NCBI RefSeq assembly: GCF_040807025.1
Contig: NC_090968.1
Coordinates: 1-64,000, forward strand
Direction: 5' to 3'
DNA: 64,000 nt
DNA from: Struthio camelus
Lineage: Eukaryota; Chordata; Aves; Struthioniformes; Struthionidae
Every line of letters begins with the position of its first letter. Position 1 is the first letter of the stretch. The notes below the pieces were generated by a model. It was not told where the DNA came from, made no database searches, and saw only the letters and a program-made list of their open reading frames with translations. A program made the position numbers and the translations under genes. Of the stretch, positions 10,378 through 21,213 are shown piece by piece.

Positions 10378-12057
10378 CGGAGTGCAGCATCAGCAGCTGA
10401 GGCACCTGCAACGGATGGCAGCTCCTTACCCTCAGCTCCCCCCAGCCCTCTGCAGCAGACAACACCAAGACCTGCAGCTCCAGACGCTACGTGTCCCATC
10501 TGCCTGGACACCTTGGACAACGTGGCCTACATAAAACCTTGCTTCCATAAGTTTTGCTTTAGTTGTGTGTTCCGGTGGTCGAAAACAAAGGCCGAATGCC
10601 CGCTGTGCAAGCAGGCTTTCCGATCAATTCTGCACACAGTGGTGGCAGAAGATGACTACCAGGAGCATGTCATCAGGCCCCCCGAAGATGGTTCTGTTGC
10701 CAGCCATCAGCAACGGAGAGCTCCTCACCGCCCTGCCATCCGGAGGCGCCGTCACTCTGCAGCTCACCCGCAGCAGCCTTCCCCTTCTCCTCAGATGCGA
10801 CCCTCTCCGCAGAACAGCAGCAGGCTGGAGGGGACCCGGAGGCACACCAGGCAGAGGCAGAGAGAGGGAGGGCTGCTGGAGCCACGCCAGAGGCTGTCCC
10901 CACAGAGGCAGGCCAGGGCTGACAGGAGACCTCAGGGGCATGCGGCAGCGACGGAGGAGGAGATGCTGAACTTCCGCCGCTCTCTGTACCGCACAGGGAT
11001 GCGCGTGCAAAGGGCTCCCGCTGGCGGCCACCCCCAGGACATCTCGGCAGACTTCTTCTGCCGCAGCCCGGCCAGCATTCAGAGACTGCTGCCCTGGCTG
11101 CAGCGGGAACTGAGAGTCCTCTTTGGAGTCCACCAGACATTGCTAACTGTCACGGAGCTCATTGTCCTGACAAACCTGAGGAGGTACGACCTGGACAGTC
11201 AGGCCTTTGCTGAGGACTTAGAGCTGCTTCTGCTGAGTCGCACCGAGCAGTTCCTCCACGAGCTCATCAGCTTTGCCCGCTGCTCGTGCAGCATGGAGAC
11301 CTACGACCAGCAGGCCATGTATGGCTACCGTGCTCCCAGCCGGCACGAAGGAAGCCCCTCAGCCTCATTGAGCCTGGCAGCTGCTGCAGGGACGGCCCGG
11401 ACTCCTGTGCCAGCCCAGAGCCCATCCCGAGCTAGTAGCCCTGGGCTCACGGAGCTTCCTGGCCCCTCGTACGCCATCCCCCACGAGCTTGCCGCAGCCA
11501 CACAGTCTGCCCAGCAGCTGCGGCGAAGCTCTGATGATGGGGCAGCTCGAGCAGGAGGAGAAGCCTGGAGAGAGTTGCTGGCTCCTGCCGACCCCCAGGA
11601 CAGTGACTCCTCGTCAGACAGTTGTGTCCTTGTAGGGTCCTGGAAGCCCTGGGCAGAGGGAAGCCCTGAATGCATTGTGCTCTCCTCAGACTCAGAGCAC
11701 TCAGCCGCGGCAGAGGAAAAGGAAGCTGGGCAGAATGAGCAGCCGCTCCATGGGTCCAGCCGGAGCTGCAGCAAAGCCAGCGGGAGCTGCTTGCCCAGCT
11801 CCGCCATGCCGAAGGAAACTGGCTGGAGCTGCCGCGGCTGCTGCCCCACTGCCCCCAGGGAGGAGACAGAGCCCCGGCAGGGGCAGGTGGAGGATGTGGC
11901 TGGTTGCTCTGTGCAGGGCTGCAGCCAGATCCCCTTTGCTCCTGGCAGCGGCAGGCAATGCTCACCCGGGAGTCCCCGGCTGCCCAGAAAGAGGAGGGCA
12001 GGCAGCCCCGAGGCCTGTACCCAGCCCAGCAAGAGGCAGGCATGGCCTCAGCGTTAG
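10378..12057 (+). CDS. TOPORS: TOPORS-like RING E3 ubiquitin/SUMO ligase, main exon (unit A)
   Basis: The exon begins after a pyrimidine-rich acceptor (CTCTCTTTCTGCAG) and is open for 559 codons to TAG. Counting from the exon start, the C3HC4 RING ligands are C39, C42, C55, H57, C60, C63, C74 and C77 (CPIC...CFHKFCFSC...CPLC). Residues ~199-317 match the conserved TOPORS block (FRRSLYRTG, DISADFF, LPWLQREL, LTNLRRYDL, EFL/HELISFAR). Then come PGPSY, and two SUMO-interaction-like motifs, CVLVG at ~416 in an acidic Ser/Asp run and CIVLSSDSE at ~430-438, in the same order as in human TOPORS. TOPORS is a nuclear ligase for ubiquitin and SUMO. The protein stops after a basic tail (KRRAGSPEACTQPSKRQ), so the long RS-rich C-terminal half of human TOPORS (about 1,045 residues) is missing. 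Differences from unit C: S for P, M for T, A for D, L for P. Confidence 0.92.
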   Translation, partial: RSAASAAEAPATDGSSLPSAPPSPLQQTTPRPAAPDATCPICLDTLDNVAYIKPCFHKFCFSCVFRWSKTKAECPLCKQAFRSILHTVVAEDDYQEHVIRPPEDGSVASHQQRRAPHRPAIRRRRHSAAHPQQPSPSPQMRPSPQNSSRLEGTRRHTRQRQREGGLLEPRQRLSPQRQARADRRPQGHAAATEEEMLNFRRSLYRTGMRVQRAPAGGHPQDISADFFCRSPASIQRLLPWLQRELRVLFGVHQTLLTVTELIVLTNLRRYDLDSQAFAEDLELLLLSRTEQFLHELISFARCSCSMETYDQQAMYGYRAPSRHEGSPSASLSLAAAAGTARTPVPAQSPSRASSPGLTELPGPSYAIPHELAAATQSAQQLRRSSDDGAARAGGEAWRELLAPADPQDSDSSSDSCVLVGSWKPWAEGSPECIVLSSDSEHSAAAEEKEAGQNEQPLHGSSRSCSKASGSCLPSSAMPKETGWSCRGCCPTAPREETEPRQGQVEDVAGCSVQGCSQIPFAPGSGRQCSPGSPRLPRKRRAGSPEACTQPSKRQAWPQR

Positions 12058-13985
12058 GAAGGAGAGAGGAAGATGGCCAGGAAGCAGAGACGAGAGCAGC
12101 CAGAGAAGCCTGTGGCAATGGCGGCTAGGTAAGAAGACCAAAAGAAGTGGAAAACGGGCTGGACTGCTGCCCTCCAAGGGTTGTCTTCAGCGGTACAAGG
12201 TCTGGCAGTCAGCTGACTGTGAGTAGTGGCCTCCTTGGGAGAAGGTAGCAATGCTAGGGCAAAGACTGGTTCAGGTGTTCTTAATGAGGCGATGGAGGGC
12301 TCTCGGGGCAAGCTTGGAGTAGGAGTTGGACTAGACGCTGGCAGATGCAGGGCCCACACGGATGAGGAAGTCTGTCAGTCCCCCCAGCAGTTATTCTAGG
12401 AGATGGCTGTCTGAAAGCACCTTTGGCAGGACACTGCGGGGCCAGGTTTGTATAAAGACCAGTGCAATCCAGCTGGTTGCCGTGACAAATGCTGAGGAGA
12501 GTGAAGGGGTCCCTCGTGACTCACTTGCCTTCTGTCACCCTCTGCTCTCCCTTGGCAGGCAAGGAAGTGGTGGGTTTTCCGCACAGACCTGAGGTGCACC
12601 GAGCCCCTCTCCTTGTGTGTGTGTGGGCCTCCCACCAAAATGCCTGAGCTCCCCTGCAGCTGTTCCCCAAATGGCCCTGTCTGGGCTGGAGAACGGGGAG
12701 GCATAAAACTCCCCAGCATACACTTCTGGGGAGGAACCCTCTCAGCTTCCCCTCTGCTGGAAAAGTGGCTTGCCTCCGTGTTTCTGCTCCTTTCGCTCTC
12801 ACCCCACCTGCTCTAGGGGCTTTTAATCTCCTTGCGTGCCTTACTTCTTCCCCTTTGCGTTGCTGGCGTGCAGTGCTAACCACGGTGTTGGAGCGGGTGC
12901 CACCTTCCAGGTAAGAAGCTGGCCCTGGGGTTTTTCACCAGTGCTGCTGCTGGCTAAGGAGCTCGTCACCTGAACGCACTTAAGGCACCTGGGATGTGAG
13001 CTGCTGGAGAGCTGCCAGAGCTCAGGATGCAAGAAGACTGGCTTGAATTGTCTAGCTCTCCTCAGCTTGGAGGCAGAGCTAGCCCTGCCAGGACATGGCT
13101 TCCAGGCTGACAACCCTGCTTTGAAGCTTCTTTGAAGCAGGAGCAAAATCATTTCTGGGAGGTGTGTCACATTCCGCATGTCCGATGGCTGCTGAGGACC
13201 GGGCTGCAGCAGTGGTGAGCGTAGCTGTGGCTGTGGGGGTTGGCAGGGCTGAGCAATGCAGCCTCTGGCCTCTCTCCCCAGGCCCCCTGCAATGAGGTGA
13301 GGAACTGCTCACTGAGGTGAGCCCATCTCCATGCTTGTGCCTCAGGGGGCATGTTATTCCCAGCTCACAGAGGCCTTCAGCTTTCCCACATGTTAACTTA
13401 GGAGTTAACATCTCTGCCTGAAAGCAAACCCTGGGACTGCAACCTTGGCTAGGTTTTGGTAGGAACAACGGGAACTCCCAGCTCGATACAAAGGGAGGCA
13501 CTCCCAGCGCAGCACCCTAAGCCCAGGCTGACGGAGGCAGGCTCTCTTGTGCTCCTGCTTTCTGAGCCAGGGACTCTGGGGTCCTTGGCTGCACAAAGGC
13601 ACAGCTCCAGCTGAAGTGGTGCCGGTTAGACTCGCCAACCCAGCAGCCACTGTGTGCTCCGGCTTCCCTAAAACACAGGCGGCATCTCCCCTTCCTCCTC
13701 TCGCAGCTCTTCCAGAGAACACTTGTGCGCAACTAGCTTTCAGGACTGGTCTCTGATGTCCTATGGCTCCCTGTCAGCGTGAGTCAGAGAGGATTTGGGG
13801 CAAACTCCCGTCCTCAGGCTTTTCCCTTAGCCAGCACCAGGCAACACCATGCCGAGATGAGATTTCCCTCACTTGTCTATCGAGATATATTTCTCTGGAG
13901 TCACGAGAGTGATAACAGGAGTGCAGTGAGAAATTAAATAATAACACAAGCTTGTTCTTCCAGGAAAAAAGTATTGCCTACTCAC
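12058..13985. other. Region downstream of the TOPORS-like gene (unit A)
   Basis: Presumed 3' UTR and intergenic sequence. A strong donor-like CTAG|GTAAGA lies near 12126-12134. A 7 bp palindromic pair TGTTAAC/GTTAACA with a 6-base spacer lies at 13391-13410. No AATAAA in the first kilobase; ATTAAA at ~13933. No gene recognised. Confidence 0.45.
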
Positions 13986-14057
13986 CCGCAGGATTCCGCA
14001 GAGGCGCCAAAACCTCGTCCAGCTGAGATGCTGGGGAAGCTTCACCTACAGGCACAC
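13986..14057 (-). other. Exon-like block 1 of a duplicated pair, minus strand (unit A)
   Basis: Flanked on the minus strand by the acceptor CTCTCTGATTGCAG and the donor GTGAGTAGG. Exactly 72 bp, phase 1 at both ends, and open as VPVGEASPASQLDEVLAPLR followed by four more residues. Symmetric-phase exons of this kind can be duplicated without breaking a frame. Parent gene not recognised. Equivalent blocks: 34349-34420 and 54712-54783. Confidence 0.45.
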
Positions 14058-14200
14058 CTGCAATCAGAGAGGAGATTTGCTTCCCTTCTATACCATGACA
14101 TACGTCTTTTGAGCCAGCATCGGGATTACAGAGGGGGAAAAGAAACGCTTAAAAAGAGACAAAGCTTGTCCTTGCCAGCAAAAAAAGTCTGACTCCTTAC

Positions 14201-14272
14201 CAGTGGCGTCCTGCAGAGGCTCCCTTACCTCTCCCAGCTGAGCAGCTGGGTACGCAGTGTCCACGGGCACAT
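14201..14272 (-). pseudogene. Exon-like block 2 of the duplicated pair, acceptor lost (unit A)
   Basis: Same length and frame as block 1: VPVDTAYPAAQLGEVREPLQ plus four residues, followed by a good donor GTAAGG. The position of the AG acceptor reads CG (CTTACCG|ATGTG), so it should not splice as block 1 does. The flanking ~60 bp is also similar between the blocks, showing a local duplication of about 215 bp. Equivalents: 34564-34635 and 54927-54998. Confidence 0.4.
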
Positions 14273-14690
14273 CGGTAAGCAGACACGGAGCAGCAGAACT
14301 GCGCTGGGCCGACAGTGAACACCCAGGGACTGGCTGAGGCCCAGAGGGGAGACATGACCGTCCCCACACTTGCCTGCCTGCAGTGCGCTGGAGCTGGGAG
14401 AGAACCCAGGAGTTTGGACTCCCAGTCAGCCCTTCCCCTGCTCTACGCCAATGACCCCTGCCCTTCCGCTTCCCACACGTTCCGAGTCCCAGAGCACCTC
14501 GCCAGAGCAGGAGAGACTTCCAGTCTCTACCATTTCTCACTGCTGAGGACTTGCCTTTGCAATCTTGAGATCACGCCTAATTCAAGAAACTTTATTTTGA
14601 AGTGCCAAAATTCCTTCTGGAAACAACCACACAAAGCTCTGGAGCCCTCAGGACACATCAGCACATTAGCCCCACTGAGCTTCCTTTCTT

Positions 14691-15284
14691 TTGCTTGAAC
14701 CAAAAGAACTAACTGCAGCGGCAGGTTATTCTTTCTTAGGCAAAGCTGCAGCACAAGCACCTCACCCGTGTTTCTCCCAGTGCCTTATAGGCAGCAGAGG
14801 GATGCTGAAGCAGGAGAATAAGGAGCTGGAGAATAAGTTCCATGTTTGCAGAGTGCTCTCCAGTGGCTCTCCCTCTCCCTGCCACGGGGCTCCTCAGCCC
14901 TTCTCTTCACCAGGGAAGCTCAGCTCAGGGGCTGTGTGGTGTCTCGTAAATGCTCGCCCATCTCTCACAGACTTTTCAGCACTCTTGCCGGCAACAAGGG
15001 ACTCACTAGAACAGCAGAGGCGGCGCATCCACAGCAACAGCTCTACACCTCCCCCCTTCCCCACTCTTGGCACTGAATCGGGAAAGCATCCGAGTTCCTC
15101 TGCTCAACAGAGGCAAGGGCAGCCCCCCTCGCAACCTGGCCAAATGGTCCTTCCCAGAGACACGGCTGGCCGCAGGGGCACCTCCCTCCCAGGGCTCCCC
15201 TCCACCTCCACGGCACGATGGAGAACACAGCCTGCAAACGGATCCCACCGCTCCTGCCAAGGCTCTTTTGAGAATGTAGGGTAG
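14691..15284 (+). other. Open frame of 197 codons, unassigned (unit A)
   Basis: Contains a short coiled-coil-like run (MLKQENKELENKF, ~14801-14840) and, after an acceptor-like CCATCTCTCACAG at ~14956-14968, a Ser/Pro/Gln-rich tail to the stop. It could hold the last exons of a coiled-coil protein gene, or be chance. It stays open in units B (35054-35647) and C (55417-56010, with Pro to Leu near its start). Confidence 0.28.
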
Positions 15285-15600
15285 TTACAGTGATAGGATG
15301 CTGTTAGGATAGCTAGCGTAGAGTTGGTTATCATAGTCTTAGCGTGTAGTTACTTACAGTATTCTTAGAGCAGTTGGAGTATCCTTAGGTCATTGTAATT
15401 TCTCTAAGGGTAGGAGACAGCTAGTCTGCCTGGCTATACTTAGGGCAGTTATTATAGTTATCATATAGTTACCATTAGCATTATTACTTATAGTTAGAGT
15501 TAGTTAGAGTTACTGTTCGTAGTTATCCTTAGGCCATAGTAATTCTTGCTGGAGGGTAGTTAATGTTAGAGGAGAGTATTAGGATGGTTTCAGATAGCTA
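15276..15600. repeat. TAGTTA-rich low-complexity region (unit A)
   Basis: About 325 bp dominated by irregular TAGTTA, TTAGAG and TAGGAT words (e.g. AGAGTTAGTTAGAGTTACTG), AT-rich in a GC-rich neighbourhood. Not a strict tandem period. Confidence 0.75.
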
Positions 15601-18600
15601 GCCTGGCAGGAGGCTAGCTCCCCCACTCCCCACCAGCTGGGGCACAGCAAGCTCATGGGCTTGCACTTTAGGTGCAGTAGCTAACTCCTAAGAGAGGAAC
15701 TGTCTGCACAGGCAGGACAAGAAGAAAAAAGCTTAATCCCTACGTTGCAGCCGATAGAGGAAAATCGGAGTGCTGGCTGCTTTTTGGAAGAAGGCGTCAG
15801 AAACATAATTAACACGAGAGTTCCTCAGCAGGAGGTGATCACAGTGTTACCCTCACAGGGCATGTCTCCCCACAGCTGCTGCGGCGTTGTTTCCCACACC
15901 ATCTTCCTGCAGAAGGAAGACCCTTGACTCGCACCCGAAAAACATGCCACTGAAAAGGAATCCTAGGAGAAAGCAGCAGAAATACGCTTAAGCATCCCAG
16001 CTGCCAAGTCTTTCAGGTGACAAAGTTCATCTGAGGAACACCCCATACCTGCCACTTTGGGGGCAGCATGGTTTTGCCCACCCCCCTCCTGAATGGGGGC
16101 AAGACAGGACAACCCAGCAAAACCACATCGCCTTCACTAACAACAGCTTGCAAGCCCCTGAGGAAAAGCTGCCCCTCAAAACAACTCCTGTTTTAACAGG
16201 TCACAGGGTTAAACACCTTCCTCCCCTAAAGACATTACAAAGCCATTGGCTGCCGTCCCTTGCCCAAGAGGAACTGCACAGCTTCTGCTGGCAAGCAGGT
16301 ATCAGAAATCCAGGCAGACAACACAGCTCTGCCCTGTGAGCTTCCAGCCCTGATCCCACCCACCAAACATGGGGGAGCTACAAACCCCCCCGGGCCCTGC
16401 CCCGGACACTTCACAGCTACAGAACTGCCCCACTTCTCTCATTTCGGCAAGGCATCTGTTACTGTTCAGGAGTTCCTCTCACCCGTGTGAAATGACACGG
16501 GTTTGTCTCTGGAGACACAATCTGCCTACTTGCCCAGAAAAAACCCACAGCCGCTTCCATTCAGTCACTGTGGAATTTCCAAATGAATGCAAAACAGAGG
16601 GAGAACTTTCCTCTCTCTCGGTTTCCCAGCCCACTTGCCCTCTCAGCTGGTACATCAAGAACAGGACGAGATGCCTGTGGGCTTTCTCTAAGAGCTTAGG
16701 CTCAGTAGTACAGATTAAGGCCTCATGAGGAGGAGGTCCAGTTCCCTTTTCCGGGCGGAACAACCCACTCCGGAACAGAGATGTCTTTGTAACGCCTCCT
16801 TTGTAGCGCCGCCTTCTGATGTCTTTGCGCCTTCCCTTCTTCCGGCAGAGAGTGGCTGCTTAAAACAAAACCAAAGCAAAAAAGCACCCCACTCATTCAT
16901 CTCCCTGTTTTGGGCCAAAAGAGCTGCAGAAGGATCAAAGGACACCGAATGGCTGCGCAATAAAGCATCAGAGGATATTCACTGCAGGGGAAGTAAAGCA
17001 TCTAGGGGGCCAAAACACCCAAACCTTAACTTTACATGCACAAATGACAGGCTGTGACCTAGTGGTTATTGGCCAGGGAGACCCAGCCAGTCAAGCAGAG
17101 CGCTCCATGAAAGCACGTGCTCCTTGCTTTGCCGAGGTCAAAAGGAGGAAAGCAAATGCAAGAAGAAAAGGGACAGAGAATCAGGCAAGGAACCGCATTA
17201 GGCCCTTCCACAGATTCACGGTGTGCCTGAGTGGGTGCCCCTCTGCAAGCACAAATACAGGAAAGGCCCTTGGGCTACTGCCTCTGGCAGGGGAAGCTCC
17301 CAGGCCACAGCCTGCTGGAAGAATGCTCGGAGGAAAAAAAAAGAAAACATCAGTATATAGTGCCCTCTTCTGATCCTCCTTCCTAGACAGCTGCTGTTCA
17401 ACACTGCCCAAGAGAGTGCCAGTGTGAACCAACAGCTCGTTTGACCCAGTGGACCCCGCTGCTCCTGCTCTGGAAAGCTGTTGGTGTAATCGTCTTCCCC
17501 ACCTCGGCATCAATGGCAAAGACATCTAAGGAAGCCAGGTTAGCTAGAGATTTGTGTTACGCCAGCTAACACATGCAGAAATGCTTGCTAACGCTGCAGA
17601 GCTGCAATAATTTGGAAGCTCTAACAGTGGGAGGTGCCAGGAGGAGAGTTACAAAGCTCTTGGAAGAACGCAATGCCCTCCGTGGACAGCACGCTTCCGC
17701 TTCAGCTGTCAGGCTGCTACTAGGAAGCCCCTCCCCGACAGTCTGCCCTCAGGTCAAAAGCCTAGCTTTACTGATTGCTCTCTAAAGGCAGTTCCTTTGT
17801 GCCAGGGGCCACCACGTACTTCACAGCAAAGCTTTGGCTCTGAATATACTGGGGAGTTGGCACAACCCAGGCATCCAAGACCCTGCAAGGAGGGCTCATG
17901 CTACGGCCTGACATAGGCTGGGAGCAGCACCATGAGGCTAAAGGGAGAGCAACCCATACGCCCCATCCTCAAGGACAAAAAGGATGAGGTCTGCTATCCT
18001 TGCAGGTTTTTAAGGAACTGCTTGTTAACACCACATAAGACCCAAGTGCTTTGGAATTAAGTAAATCCTTGCTCAGGAACCAAAACAACCAATAGGCATG
18101 GCAGGGATTGAACTGCCAAGCCGGAAGGTCCAAATACATCGGCTCACTCAAGCAGCCTTGGAAGCGGATGCAGCAGCAGCCGCACTGCTGAGGCTCTTGT
18201 GCATCCCGGTGCAATTCAGGGCATGCCCGCATCGTGACGGAGGAAGGATGAGCACTCTCACTGTCGGTTAGGTAACTGCCTTGCTCATAAGCATGTGAAT
18301 TAATGAATCATCGAGTTAACAAATCAGTGAACTAGCTAATTAAGTAACTACAGAATTAATGACTTAGGCTAGTCTGCACAGAAAGGATTCACTCTTTCTT
18401 TGCTTTTGGGTTTTTTTTTCTTTTTTACCTAATAAGCTCATAAGACTAAAGTTGGTTTCACAAAGTACGCTGTCCTGTAAATTTGAGAGATCACAACGTG
18501 ACACACAGATCCGCCTTTTCCTGGGAGAGACCTACAACCAACACTCAGGGTAGCCCATGCTCATTGTGCTTTAAAGGCACCCAAGCCAGTATGGTGATAA

Positions 18601-19996
18601 GAGACTCTGTACCTGACCAGATCATTTCGCAGTGGGCCCCAAGCATCACCACATTGATGTCTGCACTGACAGATGGGAAAGTGTTCGGAGAAAAACCACG
18701 AGTCAGCTTTCAAGCACCATTAGATGTATGGGGCTCTCAGGTTATGAGGGACAACGCAGACAGATTCCTCATACGCACTGGCTGAGTAGGAAGCGTCAAC
18801 TCGGACAAAGAGGCCTTCTGACTATCATGTGAAAGTTGACGAGGACTGGAGCACGGCATCTGCTGGGGCTTTAACTGCAAGACTCCACACTGGACCAAGT
18901 TAGTCATTTTGCAAGAAGGGATGCTGCTCCTGCCTCACAAGCAGAGCTTGTCATTTTGTACCACCCAACAGCCTTTCCTCAGATTCCAGGATCTACCCCA
19001 AAATAATTACAAAACTCATAGCTTTGCATAACAATGGCACAGACATGTGAAAAAAGTACTTGTCAACTACCACGTAAATAACAAACAGTGAAAAGAGGAA
19101 AAAAACCCAGCTCATGGGGACAATAGCAAATGTGTGCACATGACATTCTGACAAACTGCTGGCTAGAGAAGAAAATTGTTTGCCAGCAATCCAATTACAC
19201 CTGACCTCCCTGCAGGGGACGATTCAGGACACCTGCAACAGTTCCATGCCTTCAGCTTTCTAGAGAAGCTCCAGAGAAGACACGAACCTGATCTAAACAA
19301 GGGAACTTGGCTTGTCCCGAAAAGGTGCAATTTGCTTACTTGCTTTGGAAACTCTGCCATCATAAACAAACAAACAAAATACCATACACACCCCCCCCCA
19401 AACAGTTACAAAGGGATTATTTAAGAGTCTTGCCTAAAGTCTGCATTAATTTAAGACCAGGGCACCCAAAGGTGCACACAGAATTTGTCACTCACCATTA
19501 CTGCAAACAGCCAGAGACACTACAAAGGTCAGCCCGAGGAGAAGAGGGTTAAGTAACAATACCCACTCTTGACCAGAGAGACTGTTGTTCTGTCCTTCTT
19601 TACCAAACACTTGGTGCGTTAGAAGCCGTTTGATCACACAGGGCAAGACCCATTTTCTCCTCGTGATTCAGAAGGGAACAGGGGAGTCTTGGCTTTCCTA
19701 AAGCAGCCATAGCCAGGAAACACTGATGCACAGAAGGCAGAAGCAAGGAAACGTGAACCCCTGCTTAGCTAGCTCCGTCTCCAGCAGCAATGCACACCTC
19801 GAGCAGAGGGTTTTGCTCTGTCTTTACCATTTGGGTTTAAGCAAGGGCCTGGGCGAAAGGAATTAAGGACATTTGTGTCGAGGAACATTGGAAACAAAGG
19901 GAAGAAAACGGGCCCTAACCTGTAAAGGGTTTGAAAAAGTTCTTGATGCAAAGGAGAGCAACGGGCTTGAGCTGGCTTCAACCCACATATTCCTTC
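15601..19996. other. 4.4 kb without recognisable gene (unit A)
   Basis: Only short frames. AATAAA at ~16961; an AT-rich stretch of irregular AATTAATGA/GTTAAC words at ~18290-18365; a G/T-tract at ~18408-18427; (CAAA)n next to a C9 run at ~19366-19400. Nothing resembling a tRNA, snRNA or coding exon series was found. Confidence 0.5.
19366..19400. repeat. (CAAA)n plus C-run simple repeat (unit A)
   Basis: AAACAAACAAACAAAATACC followed shortly by a run of nine C. Also at ~39730 and ~60093. Confidence 0.8.
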
Positions 19997-20206
19997 CTGG
20001 CGACTGGGGAGGCCCAGCGTTGTGACAGTGAGCCCATGATAGTAATGGGTAAAGGGGATCACATTGGTGTTGTGATGGAACTGTATAATGCAACTGCTAG
20101 AGTTTGTGAAGTGTACACTTGCATTGTGGTTTCAGACTGTTGCTGTATCGCTCTGCTAAATCAGACATCCCATGTAGCATCAAATACCTCGAAAGGAAAC
20201 TGTTAT
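19997..20206 (+). repeat. Dispersed repeat, copy 2 of the pair (unit A)
   Basis: Diverged direct partner of 5310-5523. In the array, this copy and the next unit's first copy (25680) lie 5.7 kb apart and bracket the MROH-like remnant and the TMCO5-like gene. Confidence 0.6.
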
Positions 20207-20690
20207 GGGGATGGGAGCTCTCACAGCTCCAGGCCTTTCTGCCCCTGTCGCGCTACAACACTGGCTGAAAGCACCACTCCGTTTCCCCCGGAGGGTGGCA
20301 AACAGCTCCCGCGCCCAGCTCAGGTTTCGGGGGCCAGTTCCCTTCCAGCGACTCCCACAGGGGAGCCCAGCAGAGCGGGGCCCAGTGGCAGCAGCCTTTC
20401 CTGGCGGAGGCTCCGCTGGAGGACAACTCCCACTGCCCCGGGGCCGGCCTCACGCTGCTGGGGTGAGGGCAGGAGCCGGAGCCGCCCGCGAGGCCGCGTG
20501 TGGAGAGAGCAGAGAGCTCGGAGCTGTGACGTGCGGGTCTGCGGGGGACCGGCCTCGGGCGGCGGTGGGGAGGGCAGTGGCACCTGGCGCTGCAGGGCCC
20601 CGGGCCTGGGCTGCTGAAGAGAAGGAAGGGGAGGCCCAGGTAATGAGAAGCTCCTGTGTGTCTTCGGCCTTGCGGCTGAGGAAGTAAAAG
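20207..20690. other. GC-rich segment spanning the A/B junction
   Basis: CpG-rich sequence between the dispersed repeat and the MROH-like remnant, seen here across the arbitrary unit boundary and again at 40571-41054 and 60934-61417. A frame through AAEEKEGEAQ ending at CCCAG|GTAATG could be the exon before the MROH-like one. It could equally be a CpG-rich promoter. No firm call. Confidence 0.35.
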
Positions 20691-20843
20691 GGGGTGATTG
20701 TGGTGGTGCTGATGAGGGGCCTGGAGGACATCCCCTGTCTGGAGATGGTCAGCAAGAGCATGCTGGTGCTGGCCAAAGTGGTGCATGAGCTGAAGGGCAA
20801 GGACCTGGGCTCCGCTTTCAGGGACACTGCCAAGTGCAAAGAC
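20691..20843 (+). pseudogene. Possible MROH-like exon remnant, unit B
   Basis: Same frame as in unit A (IVVVLMRGLEDIPCLEMV...GKDLGSAFRD). The first codon after the TAA differs in its last bases (AGG in A, GGG here and in C and D), without affecting the frame. No independent support for splicing. Confidence 0.32.
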
Positions 20844-21213
20844 CATGGCGGGGCACGGTGGCCCTCACGAGTCCACAACGTCTGCTCGATTCACACGCCA
20901 TCTCCAGGCTCGGACGCCTTTGCCTGCTCAACACCCTGGGACAAGACAACCCCGGGCCTTGGAAAGTACACCAAGTACACCAAAGGAAGGAAACCCTGAA
21001 CCCCCTCCCCCCCCCAACAACCACCTCAAATCACCCCCTGCCCACAAAGGCCACCATGTGAAAAGACTCTGGGGCTCCAAGGGCCTCTCTCTGCGTGCGC
21101 ACAAAGCACACTCGACCACACCAAAGTGGTCTCCGAGGACGTCTTATTCAGCGGGCACCCAGCAGGCTCCACGAGGCCGAGACCTACGGAGACGTGGGGC
21201 TGGGCGACGGCTG

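Larger units (their letters stand above)
1..20368. repeat. Tandem unit A (20,368 bp) of a head-to-tail array
   Basis: Base 1 realigns at 20369, 40733 and 61096, so the window reads as four consecutive copies in the same orientation. The origin is arbitrary, because the window starts inside the array. Each unit carries one minus-strand TMCO5-like gene, one plus-strand TOPORS-like gene, two CR1 tails and several unassigned blocks. Unit A has private features: a stop codon at 4762-4764 where B and C have CAA, seven extra bases near 5415-5421, and four amino-acid differences in its TOPORS copy relative to unit C. Confidence 0.97.

Noticed and set aside
11325-12032. 235-codon minus-strand frame inside the TOPORS exon
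   Set aside because: Shadow of a well-supported coding exon on the other strand.
18090-18125. tRNA-like T-arm on the minus strand (GGCAGTTCAATCCCTGCC)
   Set aside because: The loop is one base too long, and no acceptor, D or anticodon arms fit around it.
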